From NCBI GenBank assembly GCA_028023455.1, contig JAQFVV010012441.1, forward strand, positions 3,719,911-3,783,910: a stretch of 64,000 nt of DNA, in the 5' to 3' direction. Within the stretch, counting starts at the first letter, position 1; every line of letters starts with the position of its first letter. Below are positions 1-12,659 of this stretch, one piece after another. The position numbers were made by a program, and so were the translations under genes. The stretch comes from Epiperipatus broadwayi (lineage: Eukaryota; Onychophora; Udeonychophora; Euonychophora; Peripatidae). The notes under the pieces were generated by a model, which saw only the letters and a program-made list of their open reading frames with translations, made no database searches and was not told where the DNA came from.

Positions 1-345
1 AAACAATATGCCTTCTAATTTTAATAATAACTTAAAAATATAATTAGGTAAAAATATCATTTTGACATCTTTATGTTGATATACAGTCATCACTTTTGAA
101 GCTACTGTTTTGAAATACTAATTTTGCATTAAATCTTCTGTTCATTTAACAGAATATTCTGAATAAATTGCTTTTCATATAAACATTTTTCTCACGATAA
201 ATCAAGCAATATTGACTTGCTATTCCAAATATGTAATGTACTTTAAAATAATTAATTCCTAGAAATATAAAATATTTCAGAAAGTGTGTAAATAATTACT
301 TCTAATAGTCATCTTATTTTGAAGAAAGATAATTTAAACCCTTCT
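1..345. other. AT-rich stretch, nothing recognised
   Basis: No coding, RNA or repeat signal that I can support; the stretch is plain AT-rich sequence. Confidence 0.5.
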
Positions 346-663
346 AATCATTTATGGAGCATAAGTTAGAGTATGCCTCATTCAACAATATTGTGGATAA
401 AATACATATTGCCATTCAATATTGTATGATGATTGTCTCCACCTCTGAAAGTTGTTTTCTACTTTATAGTGAGATTTGTGTCCTTACTAGAAATGATTGG
501 ATCCTCCAACATAGCTCTACAGTTGTTTTATTTATGCCACTGGCTATTGATTTCCTTTTATAGTTATTTCTTTGATCACATTTATTTTAATTTGAATCCG
601 ATCTTTGATAATCTTGTCACATCCACTCCATTGGTCAAAAATTTGCAAGTATTTAAAGAATAG
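346..663 (+). repeat. R380 dispersed repeat, copy 1
   Basis: This segment aligns by eye with 2110-2520 and 9060-9440. Shared blocks in the same order include one ending ACAATATTGTGGATAA, a block around ATGATTGGAT, and a block around CTTTGATAATCTTG. The copies differ by many substitutions and small indels, so the family is old. Short open frames across it shift between copies and are not credible proteins. I do not recognise the family. Confidence 0.65.
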
Positions 664-774
664 TAGATAATCATTATGAAATGCTCATTTCAATAATAAA
701 ATTTATTTTTAAGTGTCTTAATACTTATTATCATGTGTAATATTATAACAACAATTATAATAGTTAAAAACCAA

Positions 775-935
775 ACATGTCTGTAATTACTGAATATTAT
801 TTATCAGTTAGCCCAGATCACAACTTCTTATACATATCTTTATCATTGTTCAGTATATATAGTGAACCAATTACTACACTTTAATTAATGTGTCAAACTT
901 ACTGCCCTTATAATTTTGATACAAACCATTTGATG
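775..935 (-). repeat. R475-related fragment
   Basis: This stretch matches 63,195-63,300 near the other end of the window. Both start with half of a degenerate hammerhead segment (on the plus strand here, TATCAGTTAGCCCAGATCAC) and run on through the same AT-rich sequence. The catalytic strand after stem II is missing, so no ribozyme activity is expected. Confidence 0.5.
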
Positions 936-945
936 GAAATATAAT

Positions 946-1111
946 AATAATTTTTATTAGTCATTTATTAGATGAGGTATTATTCATTTAATGAATATTT
1001 TTGTAGCATAATTTTTACTACATTCCTTTCATATAAAAAAAGGATACTAAAGGAATATTATTAATTAGGTGGATAATCTCTAGTCTAATGAATTGACTAA
1101 TAAATAATATT
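946..1111. mobile_element. small foldback (MITE-like) element, copy 1
   Basis: The two ends are imperfect inverted repeats of roughly 35-40 bp (arms about 946-982 and 1071-1111, with the motif TTTTATTAGTCATT and its complement). A better preserved copy with 40-bp arms lies at 63,341-63,607. There is no coding capacity. A non-autonomous DNA transposon or a foldback is possible; the superfamily is unknown. Confidence 0.5.
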
Positions 1112-1295
1112 AATAAATCTGTACTCGTATTTTACTTTTATTACCTATAAGTTATGTGTTCAATATAATGAATTTAATAAGAACTCTTTTTTAAATCAAT
1201 AATGTATTTATAACTGACCGATATATTTCGATCACAATATAAATTTTACATATTCAATATTTATATTACTTGAATAATATTTTATAATATCTTAC

Positions 1296-1482
1296 TGCTG
1301 CTACTATAACTGCTACGCTACTATCACTCTACTATTACTACTACTACTATTACTACTGCTGCTACTACTACTATTACTATTACTGTTACTACTACTGCTA
1401 CAACTATTACTACTACTAGTAATACTATTACTATTACTGCTACTACTACTACCACTATTATTACTACTACTACTAATAATAA
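1296..1482. repeat. (ACT)n trinucleotide microsatellite, interrupted
   Basis: About 190 bp of ACT/CTA triplets interrupted by ACA, ATT and GCT variants. Triplet tracts of this kind also begin the LINE fragment at 49.4 kb. Confidence 0.9.
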
Positions 1483-2109
1483 TTAACATTATAATATATT
1501 TATATAATTTGTAGTTATGAATTTTTAAATATTTCTAATAGTTCCTTTTGTAATGATAATTTTATTAATGAATATAGTTATTAGCATTAGATATTGGAAA
1601 ATATTTCAACAACATATTAATCAGTGAAGAAAATATGTTTTCCTTTAAACGTGGTAAAAAACCTTCCTTTATTTTTTTAAAAAACATTTTAAAATTTAAA
1701 TATTATAAGAGCAACTTTTTTTCTCCTTCCTTTATTATAAGTATGAAAGTTCAAACTAGCAAATGATATTTATGAAGATTTGCAATAAATAATTTTCTTT
1801 TATAAAATTTCAAAAAATTTAGCAGTAAAAGTTAAAACAAACTTGTTTGTTTGATTACAGGCGTTCATGTTTTATACTATTTTTTAACTAAAAATAGAAG
1901 TTTGTGCAACATTATTTGAAGTCTATTGAAATTTGTTTTCTTCTGGTTGAAAACTTTTATATTAATAAATATTTCTAGCCATTTAAGAATAACACACAGT
2001 TCTATAAAAAAATTTATTAACCATATTTATAATATATATACAGCATTTTATATATAGAGTTGTAAGCAATACAGCTAATATTTAGGAAGAAAAGCTGTGA
2101 TTTTCCTTT
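1483..2109. other. AT-rich stretch, nothing recognised
   Basis: I see no gene, RNA or repeat family here. Confidence 0.4.
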
Positions 2110-2520
2110 AGGATTCTGATATTTTCAGACCATAGATAGCTTGCCTTATGTGCAGATACAGTAATGGCTGTACCTAACAGTTTTTAGCAAGCATCATTGT
2201 ATTCAACAATATTGTGGATAACATATTTATTGGCAATGTCTTACAGTTGTACAATATTGTCTGCATATCTAAACACGATTGTCTACTTTTATAGTGAAAT
2301 CCCTGTTTATATTAAAAATGATTGGATTTACTGACATAGCTAACAATTAGCCTATTTATGCTGTTGACTCTATTTTCTTTTATTATTCCTTCATTGATCA
2401 GATTTGTTGTAATTTGAATCTGATATTTGATAATCTGGTAGTAAGACAAGTCTATTATTTGAGAGTAACCTTCTGCTGGCTTAGGATGAGTTCATAACAT
2501 TCCTCTGTCTGGAAAAAGTT
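2110..2520 (+). repeat. R380 dispersed repeat, copy 2
   Basis: Same family as 346-663 and 9060-9440. With 9060 it also shares the left block (ATGTGCAGATA), so the repeat unit is at least about 380 bp. There is no intact reading frame, terminal repeats or target-site duplication that I can see. Confidence 0.65.
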
Positions 2521-2566
2521 AGCTTTAAATTACATAGCCATTAAGATAACTTGATGAATGACTAGA

Positions 2567-2791
2567 TTATTTTCCTGATCCCTCTTTTGGATTGGTTTCA
2601 TCATTCTTAGTTCTGGTTTCATCATCAAGTCTGATTTCTCTGTCTGGACTGAATTTTTCATCTGGTCTAGATTCTTCATCTTGTTTAGTAAAACTTTTCA
2701 TTGGATCTGATTTCTTTACTATGTCTGAATTTTTCATGTGCTTTGGATAATTTATTGTATCTTGTTTCAATGAATCTGGTGAATTCTTCAT
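2567..2791 (-). other. short hydrophilic open frame, probably not a gene
   Basis: A 74-codon frame rich in Lys, Asp, Glu and Ser. It rests on a degenerate minisatellite-like DNA repeat (TCTGATTTC and TCATCATTC-type blocks). There is no splice context, homologous copy or domain. The composition is explained by the short DNA repeat. A real disordered protein fragment cannot be excluded. Confidence 0.15.
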
Positions 2792-4150
2792 GGTTGCATG
2801 GTATTCATACTCTGGCCTTTGTTGATCTTGATATCTATGATGGTGTTGTATTCTAACAGTCTTGACAACTGATAATATACTAGTTTTCTATATTTATAAT
2901 TATTGCTGAAGCATATTTAATAGTTGCTTTAAACATACAGCACAGAGATTGAGTACCTATCTGCATTTTAGCAATTTTATTTGTTTTTATGATCATGCTA
3001 AGGACCGATAGCTTTGTTGTAAGATTCAGGCTCAATTTATTATCAAATACACCTGAGCAAGTCTCTTTTTAATTTTGTTATATTAGTTGAGATGATTCAC
3101 TTTTATCACCGAGTAACCCAAGTTATTAAACTAATCATGATCTAATAATTTACTATGCTCACCAGCTGCCACAGCAAATGGAAAATGAATAGCTTTATCC
3201 AGCATAGTAAATTTAGCATTTGTTTTACAAAGAGTGATATTAGGTTGCCATGGTAATCAGTAATCATTTTATTACTAGCTGCAGCCAATTTTTTTATTAT
3301 TAACAACAGCCCATATATGTTTTAATACAATGAACACTGCAGATATGGTATATGATTTTATTGTTATTGGAATATCATTAATTAGGGTTCATGTTTTGAG
3401 GGCTGACTCAATCCTTCTCACATTATTTATACAATATTGATTTTATTTGTTTTTACTTTGCTCTTTCAGTTTTTTAGAATAGTTTATTCCACTCTTTTCT
3501 GAGTGACTTGTTTTTTCTAAAACACATAGTTTCTATATGATTGACTTGATTGCAGTACTTACTTACACACTGCATGCTAATGAGAACATGCAGTTTATGC
3601 ATGTTCTTGCATGTCACATCTTTGCCAAACTTTTACAGTTATTTTTATTAATTTATTAGTTTTAAGTATTTTTAGCTGAAGATTCTCTATGTTTGTTTTG
3701 GTCAGCTATGTAATCATTTGACCCAGTTTTCTGACCAATAAATTTAATACTGGAATCCACCTGAGTTGCTGCAGGCTAAGATAGAGTTGCTTGGGAAACT
3801 TCTGAATCAAAAATAGTATTTTATTCCATCAATAGCTTAACTGTAAGGCTGTGGTTTAGCAACCCACAGATAAAATAGTCTCTCAGAGCTTCTTTTAAAA
3901 AAATCTTTAAAATTGCAGCTTATCATTAGATTTCCGAGTTATGTAATAAAATCTTTAGCCCCCCCCTCCCCATGAAGTTGGAGATTGAAGCATATCTCAT
4001 TAATATTATTAGTGGGTTTTGGACATAAATGAGCCATCACGAAAGATATTGCTGTATTGAAATTTAGCTCAGAATGTATAATGTCTGATTAAGAGCATAT
4101 TAAAAAATCAAAATACTTATAAAATTTACTGAATCTAATTTTGGATTTTT
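2792..4150. other. intergenic, nothing recognised
   Basis: No family or frame recognised. A C-rich run lies at about 3960-3970. The rest is unremarkable AT-rich sequence. Confidence 0.4.
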
Positions 4151-4154
4151 GTTT

Positions 4155-4780
4155 TTATTTGCTATGTGGAAAAATCAAACTCAATCCTCATATGCTGACC
4201 AACTTTCTGGAATGGCGCAACCAAATTCTTCCAGGCAATCATTATATGCCATTTTGATTTTTTTTTACCATATGGAAAAAAATACCCCTCCTCTCCAGTT
4301 TTTTTTAAAGAAAATGAGCAGTGGTTAGCATTTAGTTCTCTTATGTATTTATTTATTGATACACTAATAATGTTAGCTGTCAATTTTTTCTTCTAAATAA
4401 AGTACAAAAATGAAACAATTGACCAGGATAGATCCTGTCATAAGTGCACCAATACTGTTGTGTTATATTATAATATGGCTTGGAATAATATTTCTGATCA
4501 TTCCACAAGGCACTACATTTGTGTAATTGCTATTCACAATTTATATAGATCCCCTGATTAAAAAAATTGAACAATGCATTGAAGGGCTTTTCCTATTTTA
4601 TTTATATCTTTTGTTGATGTTAACCTGATAATCATTAGAGGCCTCCAAAACATTTCCATTATTTGGGATATTTTAAATAAATTCTGAACATCAACTGGTT
4701 CCACAAAGCAACTTTTCAAGTTAGCTTTGTGGTAATTGCCTACAGCCACAAACTATCATTTTATTTTCAAGGAAAAATCC
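4155..4780 (-). pseudogene. decayed protein-coding-like segment, family unknown
   Basis: Minus-strand translation gives two peptide-like blocks. One, at 4558-4749, contains VDVQNLFKISQIMEMFW and ends GKALQCIVQFF. The other, at 4162-4383, contains YFFPYGKKKSKWHIMIAWKNL. The sequence between them is broken by stops. Amino-acid use looks protein-like, with Trp, Cys and mixed polarity, unlike random AT-rich frames. I do not recognise the family. An old transposon gene or a processed host pseudogene are both possible. Confidence 0.25.
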
Positions 4781-6129
4781 TCATTCTTTTTTGGTATTCC
4801 AATTAATCTGTCTAAAATGCACTTAAGCCATCATTTAGATAGTCTCATCATGAACACATTCAGTACAAAAATGAATGCATTGTGCTCAAAAATGCTGTAT
4901 CTCATTGTGAAAGTTTGTGTAATGAATGTTATTCTTAATAAAATACTTGTCTACTATAGTTCATGAATGTGGTTTTTTAACAATTTATAATAAATTTATG
5001 TCTGCCATAAAAAACATATCTGAGGCTTGTCTTCATGACTTCTCTCCATCAGAACAGCCTGCTTTCCTATATGCAAAGGACGATTCAATTTGATATGTCC
5101 CAAACATTTTATAAATTCTATTAGGGCCCAAATTTATATTATGATACTTACAAATTCAATGCTAAGTGCCATCCCTCTTCCAATACTATTGCTTGTTTCA
5201 ATTTCATATATCAAATGGTCCTTTTTTACAGATCATACCATTGAGCATGCTGAACTGTAAGACCATTATAACATCTAATCTCTCATCAGTATATTATTTA
5301 AAGATTTAAATAAGATGATTTATTAATCAAGACATCTATTGACAACTCTTCCAGTTGCTAAGACTCTAACCAAATTCTAAAAATCTTTGTGCTCCTCAAT
5401 TATGGTTGAAATTTCTTTTTAATTTCTTACTTGGTATAATTCCAACCAAAATATTTCTTAATGACTGACTAAAGTAAAATCTTGAAATGATCTCAGAGTA
5501 AAGTGCTACAACTTTTTCAAACATACCCATATTCCTTGTCTCTACATTTATTCATATTTCATAAGCATACAATCAGCCTCAAGCAATTACTTGAAATATA
5601 TAAAATACTTTCAGGCCTATAATTTATCTGCAATTACTCACATACTAAAAATTATGTGGCTTACGCACTGCTCCATAATATTTGACAATAAAAATACAAT
5701 ATACTAAAACAATAACAGGAAATAGTCCAACTCATACCTATACTTTCTCAAATTTTTATCCATGAACATCATGACCAAAACTTGGCAATCAACAATATAC
5801 CTCAGTTGTGTTCTCTGATAGCTTAAATCATTATTTCCATTAACACTCTCCATTAGATTTCACTATTGAAAATAAATATCTGAACTCTTTTTCAGTTTAA
5901 TCATCATGATTAGAATATGTACCTCTTCAAATTTGGATAACACTTCATTAGAGTGAAACAACTTTTCTATTACCTTTTTCCATTATGATCGTAGTTTCAT
6001 TTTATTTTTGTTTATGCAACAAATTTATTCTACTGTAAATATGTTAATATTTGTATGTAGTTTGTTATCAATACAGTTTTTTAATAAAAAAATAACACAG
6101 AGCTTGGTAAATAAATATGTTTATTAAAT
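4781..6129. other. intergenic, possible extension of the decayed segment
   Basis: Minus-strand reading around 5020-5220 gives further short protein-like patches, but stops are frequent and no motif is recognisable. I see nothing else. Confidence 0.25.
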
Positions 6130-6730
6130 ATATTTATAATGCAACATATATATGATCTCTAATAAATGTATTTCATGCTGAACCAGCACTCATCAGTTAG
6201 TTCTGATCACCATCTCTCACACATATATTCAATTAGTGCTCACTCTATATTAAGGTAGCAAATCTCCAAACTTTAATGGACAAGGTTCAATCTTTTTCAC
6301 TTTCCAATTTTTCAGCCATCCATTTCATTGAAAATCCAAAGATAAAATGCTCAAAGTCTTTGTTTATTGTCATACCCATGTTGACCTTAAGTCAATCTGA
6401 TCCCTTACACATAGGACCTTAATACATCCATTTAATTATGCATAAGAAGGATTGGCAGAATACAGGCTGAATATGTAACATTTAAATATATGTATATTGA
6501 CTATACTAAACTTAATGTAATTGAAAAAAACTTGAATTTTCAAGCTCCCTACATCTACTTATCTATCTAATACAACTGATACACATGATCATTTAACTTT
6601 TTCACATGTATGTGGTCATGTGTATCAATTGCATAAGATAGATTGTATAGATGTAAAGGAGTTTGAATGTTTTGAGTTTGTTTCTTATAATTACATTAAG
6701 TTTACTATAAACAATATACATATAGGGTGC
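6130..6730 (-). repeat. R475 hammerhead repeat, foldback copy
   Basis: A nearly full unit on the minus strand (about 6130-6600) is joined to an inverted partial copy on the plus strand (about 6600-6730), giving a palindrome centred near 6600. Read on the minus strand, the unit has the R475 block order: tRNA-like block, GATCAGATTGAC-type block, the CCATTAAAGTTTGGAGATTTGCTA block, then the hammerhead. The copy is diverged but complete enough to define the unit. Confidence 0.75.
6151..6211 (-). ncRNA. R475 type I hammerhead ribozyme, compensatory stem I variant
   Basis: On the minus strand the invariant CTGATGA (plus 6190-6196) is followed by stem II GTGCT/AGCAT with loop GGTTC, and then GAAA (plus 6171-6174). 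Stem I inner pairs are CTAA/TTAG, where other copies have CCAA/TTGG. That is a compensatory C-G to T-A change with pairing kept. Outer stem I pairs TGATC with GATCA. Stem III is damaged (ATA opposite TTT), so cleavage is doubtful. Confidence 0.7.
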
Positions 6731-9059
6731 CAGTTATAATGATCTGGAGAAAGGCCTTAACATAATCTGCAGTACAAGGGCGCCATCTAGGCATTTGAAC
6801 CTAGAAAAATTTATATAGTAGGCAGATACGTAAGTTCAAAAAAAAATTATATTGGTTGATTCCGGTCGTTAGCCCATTGTCACTAGCTCAATGGAACAGC
6901 AGAGATTTATATTTCATAAATTCTTATCTAAGAATAATTTAAAAAAAAAGAATAAAATAAGCCACTGCCAGTAATTAATGTACAAACATTTATTTACGCA
7001 CATATGTATATAAAATTTAACATTATTATTTTAGCATGTTTACTTTAACATTTAACATTATTTTTAACTTTTATTTTAGATTTTAATTTACATTTTAATT
7101 TTTATACTATTATAAGTTCACACAGATGGATTTATAAAATGTGTTTTTAATGTTGAGTATAGATTGGTTACATAGATTTCACAGTCAAAAACATTTCAAA
7201 ATAAACATAAACGATCAAAATATAAAGTCATTGATGGAAATGCAGAGGGGAATTTATAAGAAACCCAATGGCCTTCATCATAAAATGCCGCAAGACACCA
7301 ATAACTTAAAAGACATCTGACATAAATACATCTTAGATACTCACCATAAGGTATCAGTATTTACCGAATGTCTATACATTTTGATCAAATATGAAAAACA
7401 AAAACATAATTAACCGGTAATGAACCCATGCAAGCGTCTATACCCAACTTAAATTTAATGCATTTTTATTTAGAGTGTTGAGTATGAATAGAATACATAG
7501 ATTTGCATTTGAAAAGAAAATATTCTATCCTTGTTTAACCTTAGGCCAAAAGTTCGCAGTCAAACCGGCATCAATCCATCTGATACATTGATGTATTCAA
7601 TGTAATACGAAAATACAACAGCACAATATACTATACTGTCAGGAATGGACATCTGAACAGTATAGTTAGAGATGACATTGACTCTTGTCCAATACAGGAA
7701 TATTACATCTGTATGGCAAGAAGAACAATAAAATAAAAACTCCATAGGAAGGGACCACGGCCCTTTTTGCTGACTTACAATCCCATCCATAGGCAACAAG
7801 GTTTTGTGCAGCATATACAGCAATTCTGCCCATAGCGAACCTCATACTACATCTACTAATTACACCAATATATCCAATCCATTGACCTAATTCAACTACG
7901 AAACAAATAACCTAAGATTACCCTCCCCTAATATAACTTTACAAATTCATATAGCCGTTCACGCCTGACTTAAGTTTAACATTTATATAATTTAATTTAT
8001 CACAAACAAAAAATCATAAATAAAACTTAAAGAACAAAAAAAAAATAAATGGAAATGATTTAAAAAAAAAATTACATCAAATAACATTATTAATATTAAT
8101 TTACATTGGTCAGATAGGATTCTATTTGTATTATTTACTAAAAGGTTTAGAATTTAGAGTTCTTATTGTTTTCAAATGAATATAAAGTTTTTACGATTTT
8201 TAAAATGTCCAGCTTTATCCGTTGCATGCCATTTGAACATGAATTCCCACGCCGTCCTAAAAAAATTGGTATTCTGTTGGCCGTTTCATTTATTCATCTG
8301 GAGGTTTTTTACTTTAGTTGGTCCTCAATGTAGAAAATGATGTTTTATTTTTTTTCTTTAACAACTGAAGGAATTGAAAGTGCATCTTTCAATCCCTTCT
8401 CCTCCAACCCTCTCCAATTTAACATATATCTGTCATCTCTCGTAATAATCTAACTAATAATTTCCAAACTTTTTCTTTTATATTAATTTTAAGGATTCAA
8501 TTGACATTATGTCATCGATGTGATGGTCCTTTCGCTGAGGTCCGATTCCATTGTTTTTCTCTCCTATCTGACCTTTGCTTATACATTTTAAATGCCCAAG
8601 CTAGTTTATATTTAAACTAATTAAAACAATCATTTCCATTTTTCAATAACACCAATTAATTTGTTTTCAAAACTTAAAGATATATTTTTTTCTCTAAATC
8701 TTTTTAAGTTTTTGCTTTTAAAATACTTTTTCTATTTTTAATAAAGTTTTATTTTAATAATTTTTTTTTTCATCTGTGCGATTATATATATATATACGAG
8801 TTTAAGATGATTTTTTAATTTTCAATTTTTAATTCTTAAAAAAGAAGTTTTTATTTGCGAACTTTTATTTTTTTCATGTTTAATAATAAAAAAACAATGT
8901 AACATCGTCTGTGCCCATTACAATATATAAAAACATTATTTATAGATGGAATATATATATGACATTTGTGGTTTATGTCCATTATAATTGGAAAACTATG
9001 CAAGTCTAATTGTTAGTGATTTAGTTAATATTTGGGTAAAAAATTGTAAACTCCATTTA
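6731..9059. other. intergenic; no supported gene
   Basis: An 87-codon minus-strand frame at 7560-7823 (contains LPMDGIVSQQKGPWSLP) looks more protein-like than background. It has no recognised domain, splice context or second copy, so I do not call it a gene. The rest is AT-rich, with a short GC-richer patch at about 6770-6800. Confidence 0.3.
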
Positions 9060-9440
9060 AGGTGTTGACATTTCCAGCCTACAGATGGTTTGTTGTATGT
9101 GCAGATATAATAATAGCTATATCTGTCAGGTTTGAGCATGCTTCCCAAATTTTACAATACCCTCGATAATGTATATATTGCTATTGAACATCTGACAGTT
9201 TTATGATTCTGTCTGCACATCTGAAAGTTTTTGTCTATTTTGTAATGAGAGCCCTGTCCTTACTAAAAATAATTGGATTCATTAAAATAGCTCTCCAATT
9301 TGACTAGTTAATGGCAGTAGCCATTTATTTCCTTTTATAGTTATTTCATTGATCAGTTTTATTGTAACTTGAATCAGATCTTTGATAATCTTGCAGTGAG
9401 GACACATTCATTATTTGAGGATAAGCTTCTGTCAGTAGAA
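9060..9440 (+). repeat. R380 dispersed repeat, copy 3
   Basis: Third copy of the family at 346-663 and 2110-2520, and the most complete at its left end (starts near CCAGCCTACAGATGG). It has no coding capacity and the family is unidentified. Confidence 0.65.
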
Positions 9441-10092
9441 TGAGTTCAAAACACTTATTGGGTTCAATAACTTTTTATTGAGGTGAATATAGTCTAATTT
9501 ATTTGAATAAAATTTATTACTTGACATTTTAAATGATTTTGAAATGGTTCAACTTCAGATTGTCAAGAAAAACAATATAGGCTCCCTGTGGATAAAAAAA
9601 TTAAAACATAAAGTTTAATTGGTTCATTGTTATTCTTTTTAATACATTATAACAAAATATCACTTTATCAAAAAAAATTATAAGAAAAGCTAATGCTTTT
9701 TTGACCTTGTTTTTATTTTAAATGTATACTGCCCTCTTACAGGCTTTTTACTATCTATGTGGTATTTTACCAACAATGCCTTACTCTATCTGAAGAAATG
9801 CGATAATGGCTTAAAACAAAATAAAATTATAAAAAATAATTATTTGAAATAATTTTTTTCAAGTAACTTATAGCCATATATAAATAAGCTACATGTGTAC
9901 ACAAACTTCATTTATTTTAAATATTATTAAAATATAAAATTATTAAATAAACAATTTTAATTTATTGTATATGTCTAGATAAGTAAATAATTTTCAACAT
10001 ATTTCTTATTAAATTTAGTTGCTCTATCCAATAATCTATTTTTAAAACCTATTGGTGGTTTGTTTTTAATATAAAAAAACATTTTAATTTAA
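9441..10092. other. intergenic upstream of the RTE LINE
   Basis: AT-rich, with no recognisable element. I cannot identify a target-site duplication for the LINE that starts near 10,093. Confidence 0.4.
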
Positions 10093-10863
10093 TCACCAGT
10101 TGCAAGATTAGTTATACAACTTAATAGCAGATACCAAATGCAGATAATTCAGGTTTATGCCCCAACAAGTTCTCATAGTGATGAAGTAGTAGAAGATTTT
10201 TATATGGATGTACAAAAGGCTTTTGATCAGAGTAAACAACATTTTAAAATTGTTATGGGAGACTTTAATGCTAGAATTGGTAGACAAATGAAAGATGAAA
10301 TTGCTGTAGGTAATTTTGGTTATGGTAATAGAAATGAGAGAGGACATAGACTTGTGGAGTTTGCAGAAAAAGAAAAACTTTATATTATGAATTCATTTTT
10401 TGAGAAAAATGTTAAAAGGAAATGGACATGGAAGCATCCAAATGAAGGTACAGCAGAATTGGATTATATTTTGACTAACAGGAAATACATATTTCAAGAT
10501 TGTAATGTTCTTAATAAATTTAGCACAGGAAGTGATCATCGATTAGTAAGGTGTAAGTTACGTGTTAATGTAAAACTAGAGAGACAAAAATTATTGAGAA
10601 AAACAATATTTACAGTTGATATTCCTAATCTTCAGAAACATTCTAATGAATTTAAATTAGAACTTACAAATAGGTTTCAAGTGTTAGGAGATTTTGAACA
10701 TGATTCAGATTTGAATGAAATTAATATGAAAATGACTGATACACTTTTAAAAACTGCAACAAAGATAGCTGGTAGAAAAAAGCAGCAATTGACTAATAAA
10801 ATTTCTACTGAGACTAGAGAATTTATGAAGAAAAGAAGGAATATGAAGATGATACAAAAATGA
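10093..10863 (+). pseudogene. RTE LINE endonuclease segment (APE type), N-terminally truncated
   Basis: An apurinic-endonuclease-like domain nicks target DNA for target-primed reverse transcription. The frame is open from about 10,093, not just from the first ATG at 10,138. It shows IIQVYAPTSS, then VMGDFNARIG (the GDFN metal/catalytic motif), then LDYILTNRK and SDHRLVRCKL (the SDH motif with the catalytic His). The N-terminal residues with the first acidic catalytic site are missing because of 5' truncation. The frame ends at an A-run (caaaaatga at about 10,854-10,862). Restoring one base would continue into the next frame, so the stop is a frameshift artefact. Confidence 0.85.
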
Positions 10864-12199
10864 TGTATTAAAAAGAATTGAATATCTTGAATTTTGTAAA
10901 ATGGTACAGAAAAGAGTTGAAAATGATATAAGAAAGTATAACTGTGAAATAGCAAAGAAAGCTGTAGAAGAAAATAAAAGTCTCAAGAATGTTAAACAAC
11001 ATTTTGGTATTGGTAGGAAATTTATATCTGCAATAAGAAAAAAAGATGGAATTATTACTAAAAAGAGAGATGACATCATGAAATTGGTAGAAGATTTTTA
11101 TCAAGAATTATATAGTAATAAAGAACAAGTACCTCCTATATCTATTACATCTTCTGAATTGCCCAGAATTTTAAATGAAGAAGTGAGACATGCAATTAAA
11201 TGTATGAAAAAAGGAAAGGCTCCAGGAAATGATGGAATTATAATTGATATATTAAAAGAAGGAGGTGAAGAAATAGAAACAATTTTAGCAAAGTTATATA
11301 CCAAATGTCTAAATGATAAAGATGTACTGGAAGATTGGAAGAATGCAGTAATAATATTAATATTTAAAAAAGGTGATAAAGAAGATATTAGAAATTACAG
11401 ACCTATCAGCCTTTTATCAGTTTTATATAAAATATTTACCAAGATAATTACAACTCGTCTACAGAGAACTTTGGATTTCCACCAACCAAGAGAACAAGAT
11501 GGATTTAAAAGTGGTTTTAGTACAATAGATCATATCCAGGTATTGAGAGAAGTCATAGAAAGGACAAATGAATATGAGTTGTCATTATGTTTTGGATTTG
11601 TAGATTATGAAAAGGCATTCGATTCTATACACATTTCTTCAGTGATTAAAGCATTGGATCATCAAGGTATAGATCCAGGATATTGTCATATTTTAAAGAA
11701 TATTTATAAAAATGCAACAGCAACAATTAGATTACATAATGATACTGGAAAAATCAACATTGAGAAAGGTGTAAGGCAAGGTGACTCCATATCTCCAAAA
11801 CTTTTTACAGCAGTGCTGCAAGAAGTATTTTGTGAATTAAAATGGGAAACTAAAGGAATGAAAGTAAATGGAGAGTATTTAAGTCATTTAAATTTTGCAG
11901 ATGATGTAGTTGTTTTTGCAAATAATGCTTCAGAGCTACAGGAAATGTTGCAGGAGTTAGCAGATGAAAGTAGAAAAATAGGACTAAAGATAAATGTTAA
12001 AAAGACTAAAGTAATGCTTAATCGATTTGCTCAAAATATGAAAATAAAGATTGATTATGAAGAATTAGAAGAAGTTAACAGTTACAAATACCTAGGTCAG
12101 ATTATTAATACAGATGGAAACATAATGGAGGAAATTAATCATAGAATTAAACTTGGTTGGAGTGCTTTTGGTAGAAATAACTTGATACTAAAAGGGTAA
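10862..12199 (+). pseudogene. RTE LINE reverse transcriptase segment
   Basis: The frame resumes at 10,862 in a different phase and runs about 445 codons. RT blocks appear in order: GKAPGNDGI, NYRPISLLSV (fingers), FVDYEKAFDSI (first catalytic Asp), GVRQGDSISPKLF (palm), NFADDVVVFA (catalytic FADD, second and third Asp), LKINVKKTKVM and YKYLGQIIN (thumb side). All catalytic residues are present. The segment ends at 12,199, where an extra G in AAAGGGTAAT shifts the frame. The N-terminal part linking endonuclease and RT is Lys/Glu-rich. Confidence 0.9.
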
Positions 12200-12200
12200 T

Positions 12201-12659
12201 ATGCCTATGTGTTTGAAAAGAATGGTTTTTAACAAATGTGTTTTATCAGTTCTTATTTATGGATCTGAGACTTGGACATGTAATAGAAGAGCAATACAGA
12301 GACTTCAGACCACTCAAAGGAGTATGGAGAGATGTATGTTGGGAGTAACAAGAAGAGATCGAAAACACAATGTATGGGTAAGACAACAAACAGGTGTTAC
12401 TGACCTTATTGAAAAAATTAAAAGATTGAAATGGAGTTGGGCTGGACATATTGCTAGAAGAAATGATAATAGATGGACAATTGAAATTTTAAACTGGATT
12501 CCAAGAGATTGTAAAAGACCCAGAAAGAGACCACATGTGAGATGGATGGATGAAATAAGAAAATGTGCAGGGGTGTTGTGGAAAAGAGAAGCTAAAGATC
12601 AGAGGAGATGGATTAAACTTGGAGAGACCTTCATCCTGCAGTGGATTGATAATGGTTGA
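12201..12659 (+). pseudogene. RTE LINE C-terminal domain
   Basis: The third phase continues the same protein: VLSVLIYGSETWTCNRR, then LGVTRRDRKHNVWVRQ, then KWSWAGHIARR and a Trp-rich WMDEIRKCAG end. This Arg/Trp-rich tail is typical of RTE-like elements of arthropods and other animals (family knowledge). The stop at 12,657-12,659 is followed at once by TGATGATGATATTATT, which I take as the element's simple-repeat 3' tail. Confidence 0.85.

Noticed and set aside
7560-7823. Mitochondrial insertion or conserved exon
   Set aside because: No mitochondrial gene motif, splice signals or second copy; left as unexplained.
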